The notes under the pieces were generated by a model. It did not search any database. It was not told where the DNA came from and was given only the letters and a program-made list of their open reading frames with translations. 64,000 nucleotides of DNA from Streptomyces aureoverticillatus (GTDB taxonomy: Bacteria > Actinomycetota > Actinomycetes > Streptomycetales > Streptomycetaceae): contig NZ_BMSY01000017.1 of assembly GCF_014649395.1 (NCBI RefSeq), positions 62,001 through 126,000 on the forward strand, read 5' to 3'. Made by a program: the position numbers and the translations under genes. Numbering within the stretch: the first letter of the stretch is position 1; the number at the start of each line of letters is the position of its first letter. This document shows, piece by piece, positions 8,900 to 17,263 of this stretch.

Positions 8900-10090
8900 C
8901 TACTCCCCCATCACCAGACCGTCCTCGGCCGCGCCGCGGCTGAGGACGACGCGGCGGATGCGGTCGCGCACGTCGCCGACGTCCGCGCCGCGGTCGAGGG
9001 CACGGTTGAGATTGACGAGCCGGCCCGCGTCCGTGTCGAACCAGAACGGCACGAACTCGGCCTTCGTCACCTTCCAGCGGTCACCGGGCCGTTCGGGGGC
9101 GGCGAAGGTGAAGCGGCCCGCGGTGCCCTGGTTGCCGCGCGGGTCCTGGGCACCCTCGTGGTTGATCATGGCGCCGGCGATCTGGTCGCCCATGCCGTAG
9201 ACGATCCACGTCCCGTTGACCTTCTCGTAGGCCTGCGGGACGTGCGCGTGTGTGCCGAGGATCAGGTCGACGTCCGGACGGCCGCCCGTGCGCGCGGACG
9301 TCAACTGCCGGCCGAGGGAGAGCTGTTGGCGGTTCGGGGCGTCCTGCCACTCGGTGCCCCAGTGCAGCGAGACCACCACCACGTCGGCGCCCGCCTTCCG
9401 GGCGGCGCGGGCGTCGGCGAGGATGCGGTCCTTGTCGATGAGGTTGACCGACCAGGGGCGGCCCTCGGGCAGCGGGATGTCGTTGGTGCCGTACGTGTAC
9501 GCGAGCTGGGCGACCTTCGCGCCGCCCGCGCGCAGCCAGGCCGGGGAGCGGCCCTCGGTGGCCGTCCGGCCGGAGCCCGCGTGCTTGACGCCCGCGCGGT
9601 CGAGGGCGGCCAAGGTGCGGTGGATGCCGTCGGCGCCGTCGTCGAGGGTGTGATTGGACGCCGTGGAGCAGGCGTCGTAGCCGGTGGCCTTGAGCCCGCG
9701 GGCCACCTGCGGGGGCGACTTGAAGGACGGATAGCCCGTGTAGTCGCCGTTCGCGCCGTAGACCGTCTCCATGTGACAGATCGCCAGGTCCGCCTTGGTG
9801 ACCACGGACTTCGCGCCCGCGAGCATCGGCGCGAAGTCGTATCCCTCGCCGCCGGCGTCGGCGTTCGCCTGCCGGATGATCGAGGTGTGCGGAAGCACGT
9901 CGCCGGAGGCGACGAGCGTGAAGGCCCGCCCGTCACCCACGCCGCCGCCCGCCGCGGACGCCGGGTACCGGGGCCCGGACGGCTGCTGGGCGGCGCAGGC
10001 CGCGGTGGCGCCGACGAGAGCGGCCGTGAGGACGGCCAGCCCCTGCCGGGTGCGTCTGGTGCGCCGGGTGGGGCGTGTGCGCTGTGTCAT
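8900..10090 (-). CDS. CapA-family (PgsA-like) metallophosphatase-fold lipoprotein
   Basis: A 396-residue CapA/PGA_cap protein, related to the membrane component for poly-gamma-glutamate synthesis but widespread in actinobacteria with unknown roles. It has an Arg-rich n-region, a hydrophobic core and a lipobox-like GATAAC (Cys at about residue 32), so it is probably a lipoprotein. Metallophosphatase-like motifs are present in order: SGDVLPH, CHMETVYG, ASNHTLDDG, VVVSLHWGTEW and LGTHAHVPQ. The frame stays open far upstream (to about 11005), but that part is antisense to two real genes, so ATG 10090 is the start. Convergent with the permease gene. No capB/capC genes are nearby, so a capsule role is not supported by context. 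Confidence 0.83.
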   Translation of the reverse strand: MTQRTRPTRRTRRTRQGLAVLTAALVGATAACAAQQPSGPRYPASAAGGGVGDGRAFTLVASGDVLPHTSIIRQANADAGGEGYDFAPMLAGAKSVVTKADLAICHMETVYGANGDYTGYPSFKSPPQVARGLKATGYDACSTASNHTLDDGADGIHRTLAALDRAGVKHAGSGRTATEGRSPAWLRAGGAKVAQLAYTYGTNDIPLPEGRPWSVNLIDKDRILADARAARKAGADVVVVSLHWGTEWQDAPNRQQLSLGRQLTSARTGGRPDVDLILGTHAHVPQAYEKVNGTWIVYGMGDQIAGAMINHEGAQDPRGNQGTAGRFTFAAPERPGDRWKVTKAEFVPFWFDTDAGRLVNLNRALDRGADVGDVRDRIRRVVLSRGAAEDGLVMGE

Positions 10091-10379
10091 CGACCGAGCT
10101 TCCGTACGAGGTGATAGTAGTACGAATCGATACACATACGCAGATAAGGGTGAGTCAAGGAGCAATGCCGCGCCAGTCGCCGAAAAGGAGCAAACCCCGC
10201 GCGGTGTGACCCGAAGAACACGCCCGCGCCGACCTGCGGCGAAACCGAGGCCCGGGTCAAGGCTCCGTAAAGCGCCTTGCTCGGCACCCCTGTTGGGTAA
10301 TCGGCTGTCCTCATCCGTGTTCCGGGTGGGGGGCCAGAAGCCGGTGACGCGTACACGGAGCACAGGAAGGCGGAGCGTG

Positions 10380-10901
10380 ATGCTGCACGAGAGCACGGAC
10401 GGCGCCCAGGGCCCCGGCGGAGACGAGCTGACGGTCCCGATGGCCTGGCTGTACGCCGAGTACATCGCGGACGAGTTGCTGCGCACCGGCGACCTGATGC
10501 CGCCGACGTCGTTCGAGTACCGGGCCGGACGGGACGCGCTCGCGCTGACCATCTTCCTGTCGGACACCCAGGGCGAGCTGTCCTGCATCCGTGTCGTCTC
10601 GCAGCTCGAGACCTGGCTCTGCCTGACGGCGCACGACCAGCCCTGGCAGGAGTGGGTGCGCGAACGCATGGACGGCCTCGCCGCCGACGCGATGGCCGCG
10701 CGCGGCCCGGCGCCCGACCTGGTGCTCGCCGAGGCGGCGTGGCGCTGGCTGGAGGAGACGGAGCTGCTCGCGCCGGACCTGGACGCGGTGCCCGGCGGGG
10801 GCGGGGGCGTCTCCGGCGATGACGACGACGTACCGAAGGTGTGGACGCCGGCGTGGCAGCTGGGCCTGCCGCTCGGCCACTTGGCGATCCAACTCTTCTG
10901 A
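10380..10901 (+). CDS. Conserved-looking acidic protein of unknown function
   Basis: A 173-residue soluble acidic protein that I do not recognise. It opens with MLHESTDGAQ, has a predicted helical N-terminal part (MAWLYAEYIADELL), an F(L/S)DTQGE beta stretch, Trp-rich C-terminal helices and a Gly/Asp linker before a short hydrophobic end (QLGLPLGHLAIQLF). No signal peptide, cysteine motif or catalytic signature is seen. Translation may begin at GTG 10377 or ATG 10380; AGGAAGGCGGAG precedes both. It lies 102 nt upstream of a zinc-finger anti-sigma factor on the same strand, which may be functionally linked. It diverges from the CapA-like gene across 289 nt that should hold both promoters. Confidence 0.7.
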   Translation: MLHESTDGAQGPGGDELTVPMAWLYAEYIADELLRTGDLMPPTSFEYRAGRDALALTIFLSDTQGELSCIRVVSQLETWLCLTAHDQPWQEWVRERMDGLAADAMAARGPAPDLVLAEAAWRWLEETELLAPDLDAVPGGGGGVSGDDDDVPKVWTPAWQLGLPLGHLAIQLF

Positions 10902-11003
10902 GCCCGCTTCCCCCGGGCCCGCTTCTCATTGCCCCCGCTTGAGTGATTCAGGGGCCGATTGCGTACGGGAGGGCAAGAAGCACCCTCACCGACAAGGAAC
11001 GCC

Positions 11004-11657
11004 ATGAGGTCCCTGGAGCGGCATCGCGACGCCGGCGCCTACGCGCTCGGCGTCCTCGACGAAGCGGACACGTTCCGCTTCGAGGATCACCTCGTGGACT
11101 GCGCCCACTGCCGCGCGAGGCTGTCCGAACTCGCGCTCCCCACAAGGCTGTTGAAGACGTACGGAGGTTCCGTTCCGTACGCCTTCGACCCGGCCGCCGC
11201 CGTGCCCGGGCCCCGGCTGCTCGACCGGCTCCTCGACGAGACCGGGCGGGTCCGGCGGGTGCGGCGCCGGCGGTGGGTCGGGGCCGTCGCCGCGGGGGTG
11301 GTGCTCGCCGTCGTCGGTCCCGCGGCGGCCGTCATGAGCGCGGGCGGGGGCGAGGACGGGGCACTGCGGGTCGCCGCGCGCGACGGCCGCAGCGGGATGG
11401 CGGCCGTGGTCACCGCCCGGGGGCGGGCGTGGGGCACGGAGGTCGGCCTCCGGGTGCGGGACCCCGGCCGGGGTCGGGCCTGCGAACTGGTCGCCGTCGG
11501 CACGGACGGCTCCCGCGACGTCGTGACGACGTGGCGGGCCCCCGGCCGAGCCATGGAAACCACCGGCGGCACGGGCCTCCGTCCGGAGAGGATCGACCAC
11601 TTCGAGGTCCGGGCCACGGACGGAGGCAAACACCTCCTGACCCTGCGCCCGCGCTAG
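11004..11657 (+). CDS. Zinc-finger anti-sigma factor (zf-HC2), single membrane span
   Basis: A 217-residue anti-sigma factor of the ZAS type. The N-terminal HxxxCxxC motif (HLVDCAHC, about residues 30-37) is complete, followed by a sigma-binding helical region. A membrane helix (about residues 95-117, VGAVAAGVVLAVVGPAAAVM) and an extracytoplasmic beta-rich domain follow. Such proteins hold an ECF sigma factor inactive and release it on an envelope or redox signal. No sigma factor gene is adjacent, so it is an orphan here. The start at ATG 11004 has AAGGAAC just upstream and gives the expected MRSLERHRDAGAYALG opening. The preceding 173-residue protein could belong to the same unit. Confidence 0.85.
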   Translation: MRSLERHRDAGAYALGVLDEADTFRFEDHLVDCAHCRARLSELALPTRLLKTYGGSVPYAFDPAAAVPGPRLLDRLLDETGRVRRVRRRRWVGAVAAGVVLAVVGPAAAVMSAGGGEDGALRVAARDGRSGMAAVVTARGRAWGTEVGLRVRDPGRGRACELVAVGTDGSRDVVTTWRAPGRAMETTGGTGLRPERIDHFEVRATDGGKHLLTLRPR

Positions 11658-11687
11658 GCACCGACCGTCAGGGTCCCGTCGGCCTGG

Positions 11688-11730
11688 GCTGTGCCCACCC
11701 GTTCCGCCCTGCGGAACGCCTGCCCACAGC
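11688..11730. repeat. Imperfect inverted repeat, probable Streptomyces intergenic element
   Basis: The core stem is GTTCCGC (11701-11707), loop CCT, GCGGAAC (11711-11717). An outer stem GCTGTG (11688-11693) pairs with CACAGC (11725-11730). It follows the anti-sigma gene stop by 30 nt and could act as its terminator. Confidence 0.5.
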
Positions 11731-11761
11731 GGGAACGGGAACCGGGCGGCCGACCGCCTAC

Positions 11762-11789
11762 GCAGGCGCCGCAGAGCAGGCGCCGCAGA
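11762..11789 (+). repeat. Perfect 14-bp tandem duplication
   Basis: GCAGGCGCCGCAGA occurs twice with no gap (11762-11775 and 11776-11789). It lies in non-coding DNA between convergent genes and looks like a simple slippage or duplication product. Confidence 0.7.
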
Positions 11790-11924
11790 ACCCACCCACC
11801 CCGGCGACGCCGAACGGCCCCAGGTGGCACCGGAAGCGTGGCCCACCCGCGGGGCTGTCCCCAGGGGCGCCGGTGCCGGCCCGGACGGTCTGTGCCGGTG
11901 AAGGGGCGGGCGGGTGGGAGATAT

Positions 11925-11941
11925 CCGCCGCGAAGCGGCGG
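11925..11941. terminator. GAA-loop hairpin between convergent genes
   Basis: CCGCCGC, loop GAA, GCGGCGG form a perfect 7-bp GC stem. On the plus strand it is followed by GAACGAAAAAG, which resembles a short A-rich tail. Likely a shared terminator of the anti-sigma and DNA glycosylase genes. Confidence 0.4.
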
Positions 11942-11966
11942 GAACGAAAAAGCACAGGAGAGCGGG

Positions 11967-12827
11967 CTACTTCAGCAGGCGGGACATACGGCGGTCGGCC
12001 AGGGGCCTGCCCCCCGTCTGGCAAGTCGGGCAGTACTGCAGGGACGAGTCCGCGAAGGACACCTCGCGGATGGTGTCACCGCAGACAGGACAGGGCAGCC
12101 CCGCACGCCCATGCACCCGAAGCCCCGACTTCTTCTCGGACTTGAGCCGAGCGGCAGCGACCCCGTGCGAGCGCGACACGGCCTGCGCCAGCGTCGCGCG
12201 CAGCGCCTCGTACAAGTGCCGCGTCTCCGCCGCGGACAGGCTCCCGGCGAGCTTGTACGGCGACATCCGCGCCGCGTGCAGGATCTCGTCGCTGTAGGCG
12301 TTGCCGATGCCGGCGATCAGGCTCTGGTCGCGCAACGCGCCCTTGAGGCGGCGCCGTTCCCCCTCCAGGAGCCCGGCGAACCGCTCCAGGGTGAAGTCCG
12401 CGGCCAGCGGGTCGGGACCTAGGCGGGCGATGCCGGGAAGCCCGGCGGGGTCGTCGGTGACGTACACGGCGAGCCGCTTCTGCGTACCGGCCTCGGTGAG
12501 ATCGAACCCGGCCCCGGTCTCCAGCGCCACCCGCAGCGCCAGCGGCCCCTTGCCGGGCCGCGGCGCGCCGCTCGGCAGCGGGTCCTTCCACTGCAGCCAG
12601 CCCGCGCGGGCGAGATGCGTGACGAGGTGCAGCCCGCCGGCGTCGACGGCGAGGAACTTGCCGTACCGGGCGACCCCGGTCACCTCACGGCCCTCGAGCG
12701 CGGTCACCGGCGGGTCGTACGTCTTGAGGACGCTGATCGCGACCGGCAGCACCCGCACGATCTCGTGCCCGGTCAGCTCGGCGGCGAGAAACTCCCGCAG
12801 GGCCTCGACTTCCGGCAGTTCCGGCAT
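11967..12827 (-). CDS. Fpg/Nei-family DNA glycosylase (formamidopyrimidine-type)
   Basis: A base-excision repair glycosylase/AP lyase of 286 residues. The processed N-terminus MPELPE carries the catalytic Pro2 and Glu3. The helix-two-turn-helix segment GIGNAYSDEIL and a C-terminal CxxC...CxxC zinc finger (CPVCGD and YCPTC) are intact. Whether it removes 8-oxoguanine (Fpg) or oxidised pyrimidines (Nei) cannot be settled from sequence alone; MPELPEVE favours Fpg-like. It starts 7 nt after the stop of a large SpoIIE-type phosphatase gene on the same strand, so the two are probably co-transcribed. Confidence 0.88.
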   Translation of the reverse strand: MPELPEVEALREFLAAELTGHEIVRVLPVAISVLKTYDPPVTALEGREVTGVARYGKFLAVDAGGLHLVTHLARAGWLQWKDPLPSGAPRPGKGPLALRVALETGAGFDLTEAGTQKRLAVYVTDDPAGLPGIARLGPDPLAADFTLERFAGLLEGERRRLKGALRDQSLIAGIGNAYSDEILHAARMSPYKLAGSLSAAETRHLYEALRATLAQAVSRSHGVAAARLKSEKKSGLRVHGRAGLPCPVCGDTIREVSFADSSLQYCPTCQTGGRPLADRRMSRLLK

Positions 12828-12834
12828 GGCCGCC

Positions 12835-14952
12835 TCACCCTTCGTCCGGCGCGTCGCGCGCGGGCACGATGAACTCGCACCACACGCATTTCCCGCCGCC
12901 CCGCGAGTCCACACCCCACACGTCCGCGAGCCGGTCCACGAGCAGCAGGCCGCGCCCGGACACCCCGTCGTCGGATGCCTCGCGCAGCCGGGGCAGCGCG
13001 CTGGAGGAGTCCTCGACGTCGACGCGCAGCCGCCGGTCGGCGCCGGACAGGACCCGCAGCGTGACGATGGCGGGCCCGTCGGTGTGCATCAGGGCGTTGG
13101 TGATCAGCTCGTCGGCGGCCAGCTCGATCTCGTCGGCGCGGTTGCGCGCGCCCCACGCGCGCACGGCGGCCCGGATCATGTGCCGCGCCTCGGCGAGGGC
13201 CTCCGGGTCGCCCGGCGCGACGTGCTGCTGGAGGCGGCCGCCGGAGCGCGGCGCGTCCACGAGGCGGCGGCGCATCAGGAGCAGCGCGGCGTCGTCGTCG
13301 CCCCGCCCGTCGTCGACCCGGCCGCACAGCAGGTCGGCCAGCTCCTCCAGGACGTGCGGGCCGACGGAGACGAGTTCGGCGAGCGCCTGGGTGCCGTCGT
13401 CGAGGTCCGCGCCCGGCTCCTCGACGAGGCCGTCGGTGTAGAGCAACAGCGTCTGGCCGGGGTCGAGTTCGGCGGTGGTGACGGGGTAGTCGAGCCGCCC
13501 GAACTCCGCGGACAGGCCGAGCGGCAGCCCCCCGTCGACGGGCAGCCGGCGGCAGGTGCCGTCGGTGAGCCGGAGCAGCGGGTCGATGTGCCCGGCGCGC
13601 ACCAGCTGCACCACGCCGGTGCTGAGGTCGGCCTCCGCGTACAGGCAGGTCGCGAACCGCTCGGTGTCGAGTTCGTGCAGAAAGCCGGAGGCGCGGGCCA
13701 TGACGGTGGCGGGGGTGTGGCCCTCGGCGGCGTAGGCGCGCAGCACGATGCGCAGCTGGCCCATGACGGCGGCGGCGTGCGTGTCGTGGCCCTGTACGTC
13801 GCCGATGACGGCGCCGACGCGGCCGCCGGGCAGCGGGATCACGTCGTACCAGTCGCCGCCGATGTCGCGGCCGAGCGCGGCACTGCGGTAGCGCACGGCG
13901 ATGTCGGCGCCGGGCACGCCCGGGATGGTGCGGGGCAGCATGGCCTGCTGGAGGCCCTGTGCGAGGTCCTTCTCCTGCTCGTAGAACATGGCCCGCTGCA
14001 GGCTCTGCGCGATGCTGCTGCTGAGCGCCACCAGGACGGTGCGTTCCTCCTGGGTGAACCCGGTGCGGTCCTGGTAGAGCAGGCCGAGCACGGCGAGCGG
14101 CCGGGCCTGGGCGATCAGCGGCAGATAGGCGGCAGACGTGATGCCGAGGTGCTCGATGTGCGGCCACAGCACGGGGTACGAGGCGGCGAACTCCTCCGGT
14201 GTCTCGATGTAGCGCGGCGACAGCGTGCGCACGACCTCGCTCATCGGATACGGCTCGTCGACGCGGGTGAGGCGGGTGCCGGGCACGTAGCCCTCCGGCG
14301 GCCCCTCCGCGACGAGCCGGATCCGGCCGGCCTCGACCAGGCCCATGACCAGGTGCGAGGCGCCGAGGTGGGCGAGGCCCTGGGCGTCGCTCAGCACGTC
14401 GATGACGTCCGCGACGGTGCGCGCGTGGGCCAGGGCGGCCGTGGTGCCCTGGACGACGCTGGTGCGGCGGCGCCGGTCCGCCTCCTCCTCCACGCGCTCG
14501 CGGTGCGCGGTGCTGTCGCTGAGCTCGCGGGTGGCGTCGCGCACGATGCCGACGATGCGCTGCGGGCGCCGCTCCTCGTCGCGCAGGACGTGCCCCTGGG
14601 TGTGCCGCCAGCGCAGGCTGCCGTCGCGCAGGCGTACCCGGAAGTACGCGCCGTAGTTGACGTCGCCGCTCTTGATGGCCTGCGAGACCTGGACGTCGAG
14701 GCGGTGGGCCTCGCCGGGCGGCACCCGGACGGCGAGGCTCTGCGGCCGGTTGTCGAACTCGTCGGGCCGCAGGTCGAAGAGGGCGAGGACCGCGTCGTCC
14801 ATGAGCAGCTCCCCGCTCCGCAGGTCCCACTCGAAGCCGCCCATCTCGAGACCGGCACCGTAGGCGTCGAGAAAACAGCAGGTGGGGGCGGATGCGGAGC
14901 TGCCGCTGCAGCGCCGCATCGCTGCCTCGACACCTCCCGTGCCCGCGTCCAT
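12835..14952 (-). CDS. PAS-GAF-PP2C (SpoIIE) phosphatase with C-terminal RsbW-like kinase domain
   Basis: A 705-residue multidomain signalling protein typical of streptomycete partner-switching systems. In order: PAS (about 40-155, with the FRVRLRDGSLRWRH segment), GAF (about 185-340), the PP2C-type SpoIIE phosphatase (about 360-570) with GRDIGGDWYD, GDVQGHD and LLYTDGLVE metal-site motifs, and an RsbW-like HATPase (about 590-700) with the N-box AADELITNAL and the G-box-like GVSGRGLLLVDRLAD. Such proteins dephosphorylate or phosphorylate anti-sigma antagonists in response to a ligand sensed by PAS/GAF. No antagonist or sigma gene is beside it. ATG 14952 is the start. The downstream DNA glycosylase gene follows after 7 nt. 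Confidence 0.9.
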   Translation of the reverse strand: MDAGTGGVEAAMRRCSGSSASAPTCCFLDAYGAGLEMGGFEWDLRSGELLMDDAVLALFDLRPDEFDNRPQSLAVRVPPGEAHRLDVQVSQAIKSGDVNYGAYFRVRLRDGSLRWRHTQGHVLRDEERRPQRIVGIVRDATRELSDSTAHRERVEEEADRRRRTSVVQGTTAALAHARTVADVIDVLSDAQGLAHLGASHLVMGLVEAGRIRLVAEGPPEGYVPGTRLTRVDEPYPMSEVVRTLSPRYIETPEEFAASYPVLWPHIEHLGITSAAYLPLIAQARPLAVLGLLYQDRTGFTQEERTVLVALSSSIAQSLQRAMFYEQEKDLAQGLQQAMLPRTIPGVPGADIAVRYRSAALGRDIGGDWYDVIPLPGGRVGAVIGDVQGHDTHAAAVMGQLRIVLRAYAAEGHTPATVMARASGFLHELDTERFATCLYAEADLSTGVVQLVRAGHIDPLLRLTDGTCRRLPVDGGLPLGLSAEFGRLDYPVTTAELDPGQTLLLYTDGLVEEPGADLDDGTQALAELVSVGPHVLEELADLLCGRVDDGRGDDDAALLLMRRRLVDAPRSGGRLQQHVAPGDPEALAEARHMIRAAVRAWGARNRADEIELAADELITNALMHTDGPAIVTLRVLSGADRRLRVDVEDSSSALPRLREASDDGVSGRGLLLVDRLADVWGVDSRGGGKCVWCEFIVPARDAPDEG

Positions 14953-15022
14953 GGGCCAACGCTAGGCGCACCCTCGGACGGCCGCATGTGGACGGCGGCC
15001 CGCCCCTGGGGCGCCCGGGCGC

Positions 15023-16210
15023 TCAGCTGTCGAAGGAGCCGGGGTCGGGGCCGAGGTCCATGGAGTCGCCGTCCTCGGGCGTGCGGCCCTGTCCCGTGTC
15101 CTGGTCGTCGGGCGGCTGGACGGGGCCGTCCGGCGTGCTGGGTGTGGGGCAGCCGGGCGGGAGCGGGGTCGAGGGCTCGTCGAGGGGGTCGTCCGTGTCG
15201 GTTTCCGGGGTGGGGGTGGGGCAGTCGGTCGAGGTGCCGTCCTCGTCGGGGGCGGTGGGGCCGGAGTCGCGGTCGGACGGGTCAGGGGGTTCCGAGGGAT
15301 CCGAGGAGTCGAACGGGTCGACCGGGCCCGGCGGGTCCTCGTTCTCGTCCGGGTCCGGGTCCGTGGGGTCGGTCGGGGGCGTGGGAGAGGTGGTCGTCGG
15401 GTCGGGGGGCGGCACGGAATGGTCGTTCCTGCCGTGCTCGTCGCCGGTCTTCCGCTCGATCCAGGTGTTGTTGACGACGTTCACGATGACGATGACGGTG
15501 ATCGGCCGCGGCGCGGGCGTCACGACGATCACCTTCGTGGGCCGGTAGCCGCTCCACGGCTGTCCGCTGTGGGCCGGGGTGTGCCGGAACGCGACCGGGG
15601 GCTTCAGCGGATTGCCGCAGGCGCAGCGCACCCGGGGCAGGCCGCGGTCGTCGACGAGGACGGCGGTACCGGCCTGGAGCACGGACTGGTAGGCGGTGGC
15701 GTGCCCGTCGCGGTAGCCGTGGTTGGTGACGCGGGTGTCCGCGCGCAGGACGACCGGGGTGAGACCGCGCAGATACGCGGGGACGCCGTCCCGCGCGATG
15801 CCCGCCGCCTCGGCGAAGGCACGGGCCCGGGCGGGTTCGGCGGTCAGGAAGCGGATCTGCAGCCCCACGTCGCAGCTGCCGACCCGCTGAGTGCCCCCGT
15901 AGAGACCCGGTGTGCCGCCCGCTAGGGAGCGCAGGCCCTGGTCGGCGGGCGACGGCGAGCCGCTGGGCGACGGTTGCGGCGAACGGGTGACGGGCGGAGG
16001 GCTCCCGGTGTCCCGGGCGGTGGAGTCCGTGAAGGGGTCCGGGCCCTGCGCGGCGACGGGTTGCAGGAACAGCTCCCGGCCGCTGTCGGCCTTCTGGGTC
16101 TTTTCCCGGGCCTTCTGCTGGGCGCCACCGTCGGAGCCCGAGCATCCCGCGACGGTCAGCGCCGCGGATATCCCGAGGGCCGTCGCCCAGGTCCTGGTGG
16201 ATGCGCGCAC
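15023..16210 (-). CDS. Lipoprotein with long acidic Pro/Asp/Thr-rich C-terminal tail
   Basis: A 395-residue predicted lipoprotein: MRASTRTWATALGISAAL then a lipobox TVAGC. The folded part, about residues 85-250, includes GTPGLYGG, a VGSCDV/RCACGNPL cysteine pair and ends near TWIER. It resembles the DUF6777 family of Streptomyces as far as I remember it. From about residue 260 to the end the chain is low complexity, rich in Pro, Asp, Thr and Glu (many DP, PDP and PTP units), and is probably extended. No enzyme motif is seen. It stands alone between the SpoIIE phosphatase gene, read in the same direction downstream, and an ABC exporter upstream. Confidence 0.75.
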   Translation of the reverse strand: MRASTRTWATALGISAALTVAGCSGSDGGAQQKAREKTQKADSGRELFLQPVAAQGPDPFTDSTARDTGSPPPVTRSPQPSPSGSPSPADQGLRSLAGGTPGLYGGTQRVGSCDVGLQIRFLTAEPARARAFAEAAGIARDGVPAYLRGLTPVVLRADTRVTNHGYRDGHATAYQSVLQAGTAVLVDDRGLPRVRCACGNPLKPPVAFRHTPAHSGQPWSGYRPTKVIVVTPAPRPITVIVIVNVVNNTWIERKTGDEHGRNDHSVPPPDPTTTSPTPPTDPTDPDPDENEDPPGPVDPFDSSDPSEPPDPSDRDSGPTAPDEDGTSTDCPTPTPETDTDDPLDEPSTPLPPGCPTPSTPDGPVQPPDDQDTGQGRTPEDGDSMDLGPDPGSFDS

Positions 16211-16327
16211 GAGGGGTCTCCTGCCTGCTTCCGGGGCATTCGTCCCTCATTGTCTGGCGGGCGGAGCGGGGCCCCGCAAGCGGAGCGGAGACGGGGCCCG
16301 GCCGGGTCGCCCGCGCACGGACCGTTG

Positions 16328-16390
16328 CTGGTCCCGCCTGAGCACCGGCCGCCACTGGTCCCGCCCATGCACCGGCCCTCACTGGTCCCG
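16328..16390. repeat. 27-bp tandem repeat spanning the 3' end of the ABC permease gene
   Basis: Two full units (16328-16354 and 16355-16381) and a partial third (from 16382) begin with CTGGTCCCGC and share CACCGGCC. The third copy is the last codons of the permease gene and its stop is at 16379-16381, so the non-coding copies look like duplicates of the gene's own 3' end. Confidence 0.65.
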
Positions 16391-17263
16391 CTTCTCCACG
16401 CTGAACACGGTGATCGCGACGGCGGCCAGCGCCCACACCGCGTACACGGTCCAGGCACCCCCCGTCGACCAGGGGTACACGTCGAAGCGCGCGCCCGGCT
16501 CGGTCAGACGGCGCCACGCCGGGTACGGCAGGGCGTGGGCGATGAGTGCGGACCAGTACCGGTCGGGACTCACGACCATGGGAAGCACCAGGAGCGTCGC
16601 GACGGTGGCGACCAGCGTGCTGCCCATGTGCCGCAGGAGCGTGCCGATCGCCATGCCCACCAGCGCGGCGACCGGGGTGAGCAGCGCGGACGCCACGACG
16701 ACGCGTAGGGCGCCGGGGTGGTCGAGGGAGACCCCGAGATCCTTTCCGGACAGGATCGCCTGCGTCGAGAAGAAGGACACGAAGGCGACCAGCGCGCCGA
16801 ACACGGTGGTCACCGCCGCGACCACGGCTGCCTTGGCCGCCATCACCGAACGGCGGGCGGGGACGGCCGCGAACGTCGTCCGGATGAGCCCGGTGCCGTA
16901 CTCCCCCACGACCGTCACGGCGCCGATGGCTCCGGCCGCGAGGACGTGGATCAGGACGGCGTTGGACGTGAAGGCCTCGGCGAGGGGGATGCCGTCGCGG
17001 ACGAACCTGTCCCGGTCACCGGCCAGCTCCGTGGTCCAGTAGCGGTACGTGTCGTACGCCTGGCCCACGTTGAAGCCGATCACGGCGAGCGCGGTGATCA
17101 GGTACGCCCAGGGCGTGGACCGCAGCGACCACAGCTTCAGCCACTCCGCGGCGAGCAGGTCGCGGAAGCGGGCGGCGGGCTCACCGGTCACCTCGGCCGC
17201 GTAGGAGGCAGTCCCTGTGGCAGCCCCTGTTGCAGTCCCTGTGGTGGTCGTGCTTCTGGTCAT
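16379..17263 (-). CDS. ABC-2 type transporter permease
   Basis: The membrane subunit of an exporter, 294 residues, with an N-terminal Thr/Ala-rich cytosolic stretch and about six membrane helices (for example YLITALAVIGFNVG, ILIHVLAAGAIGAV, and the last VYAVWALAAVAITVF). The LLAAEWLKLWSLRS segment before the first helix is characteristic of Streptomyces ABC-2 permeases that partner CcmA-like ATPases. Its ATG at 17263 overlaps the stop of the ATPase gene by 4 nt, so the two are translationally coupled. Substrate unknown; a divergent two-component system suggests control by an envelope or drug stress. Confidence 0.85.
   Translation of the reverse strand: MTRSTTTTGTATGAATGTASYAAEVTGEPAARFRDLLAAEWLKLWSLRSTPWAYLITALAVIGFNVGQAYDTYRYWTTELAGDRDRFVRDGIPLAEAFTSNAVLIHVLAAGAIGAVTVVGEYGTGLIRTTFAAVPARRSVMAAKAAVVAAVTTVFGALVAFVSFFSTQAILSGKDLGVSLDHPGALRVVVASALLTPVAALVGMAIGTLLRHMGSTLVATVATLLVLPMVVSPDRYWSALIAHALPYPAWRRLTEPGARFDVYPWSTGGAWTVYAVWALAAVAITVFSVEKRDQ

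Larger units (their letters stand above)
11658..11966. other. 309-nt convergent intergenic region with several repeats
   Basis: No gene is seen here. Contents: an imperfect hairpin at 11688-11730 whose central stem GTTCCGC-CCT-GCGGAAC and flanks CTGTG/CACAG resemble a common Streptomyces intergenic motif (from memory); a perfect 14-bp tandem duplication at 11762-11789; and a 7-bp hairpin at 11925-11941 near the 3' end of the DNA glycosylase gene. Confidence 0.5.

Noticed and set aside
8900..11005. Longer CapA-like protein starting near 11005
   Set aside because: The extra 300 codons are antisense to two real genes; signal peptide and lipobox place the start at 10090.
12301..15474. Plus-strand frame of over 1000 codons opposite the SpoIIE phosphatase
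   Set aside because: Antisense shadow; no domain signature, and the minus-strand gene is certain.
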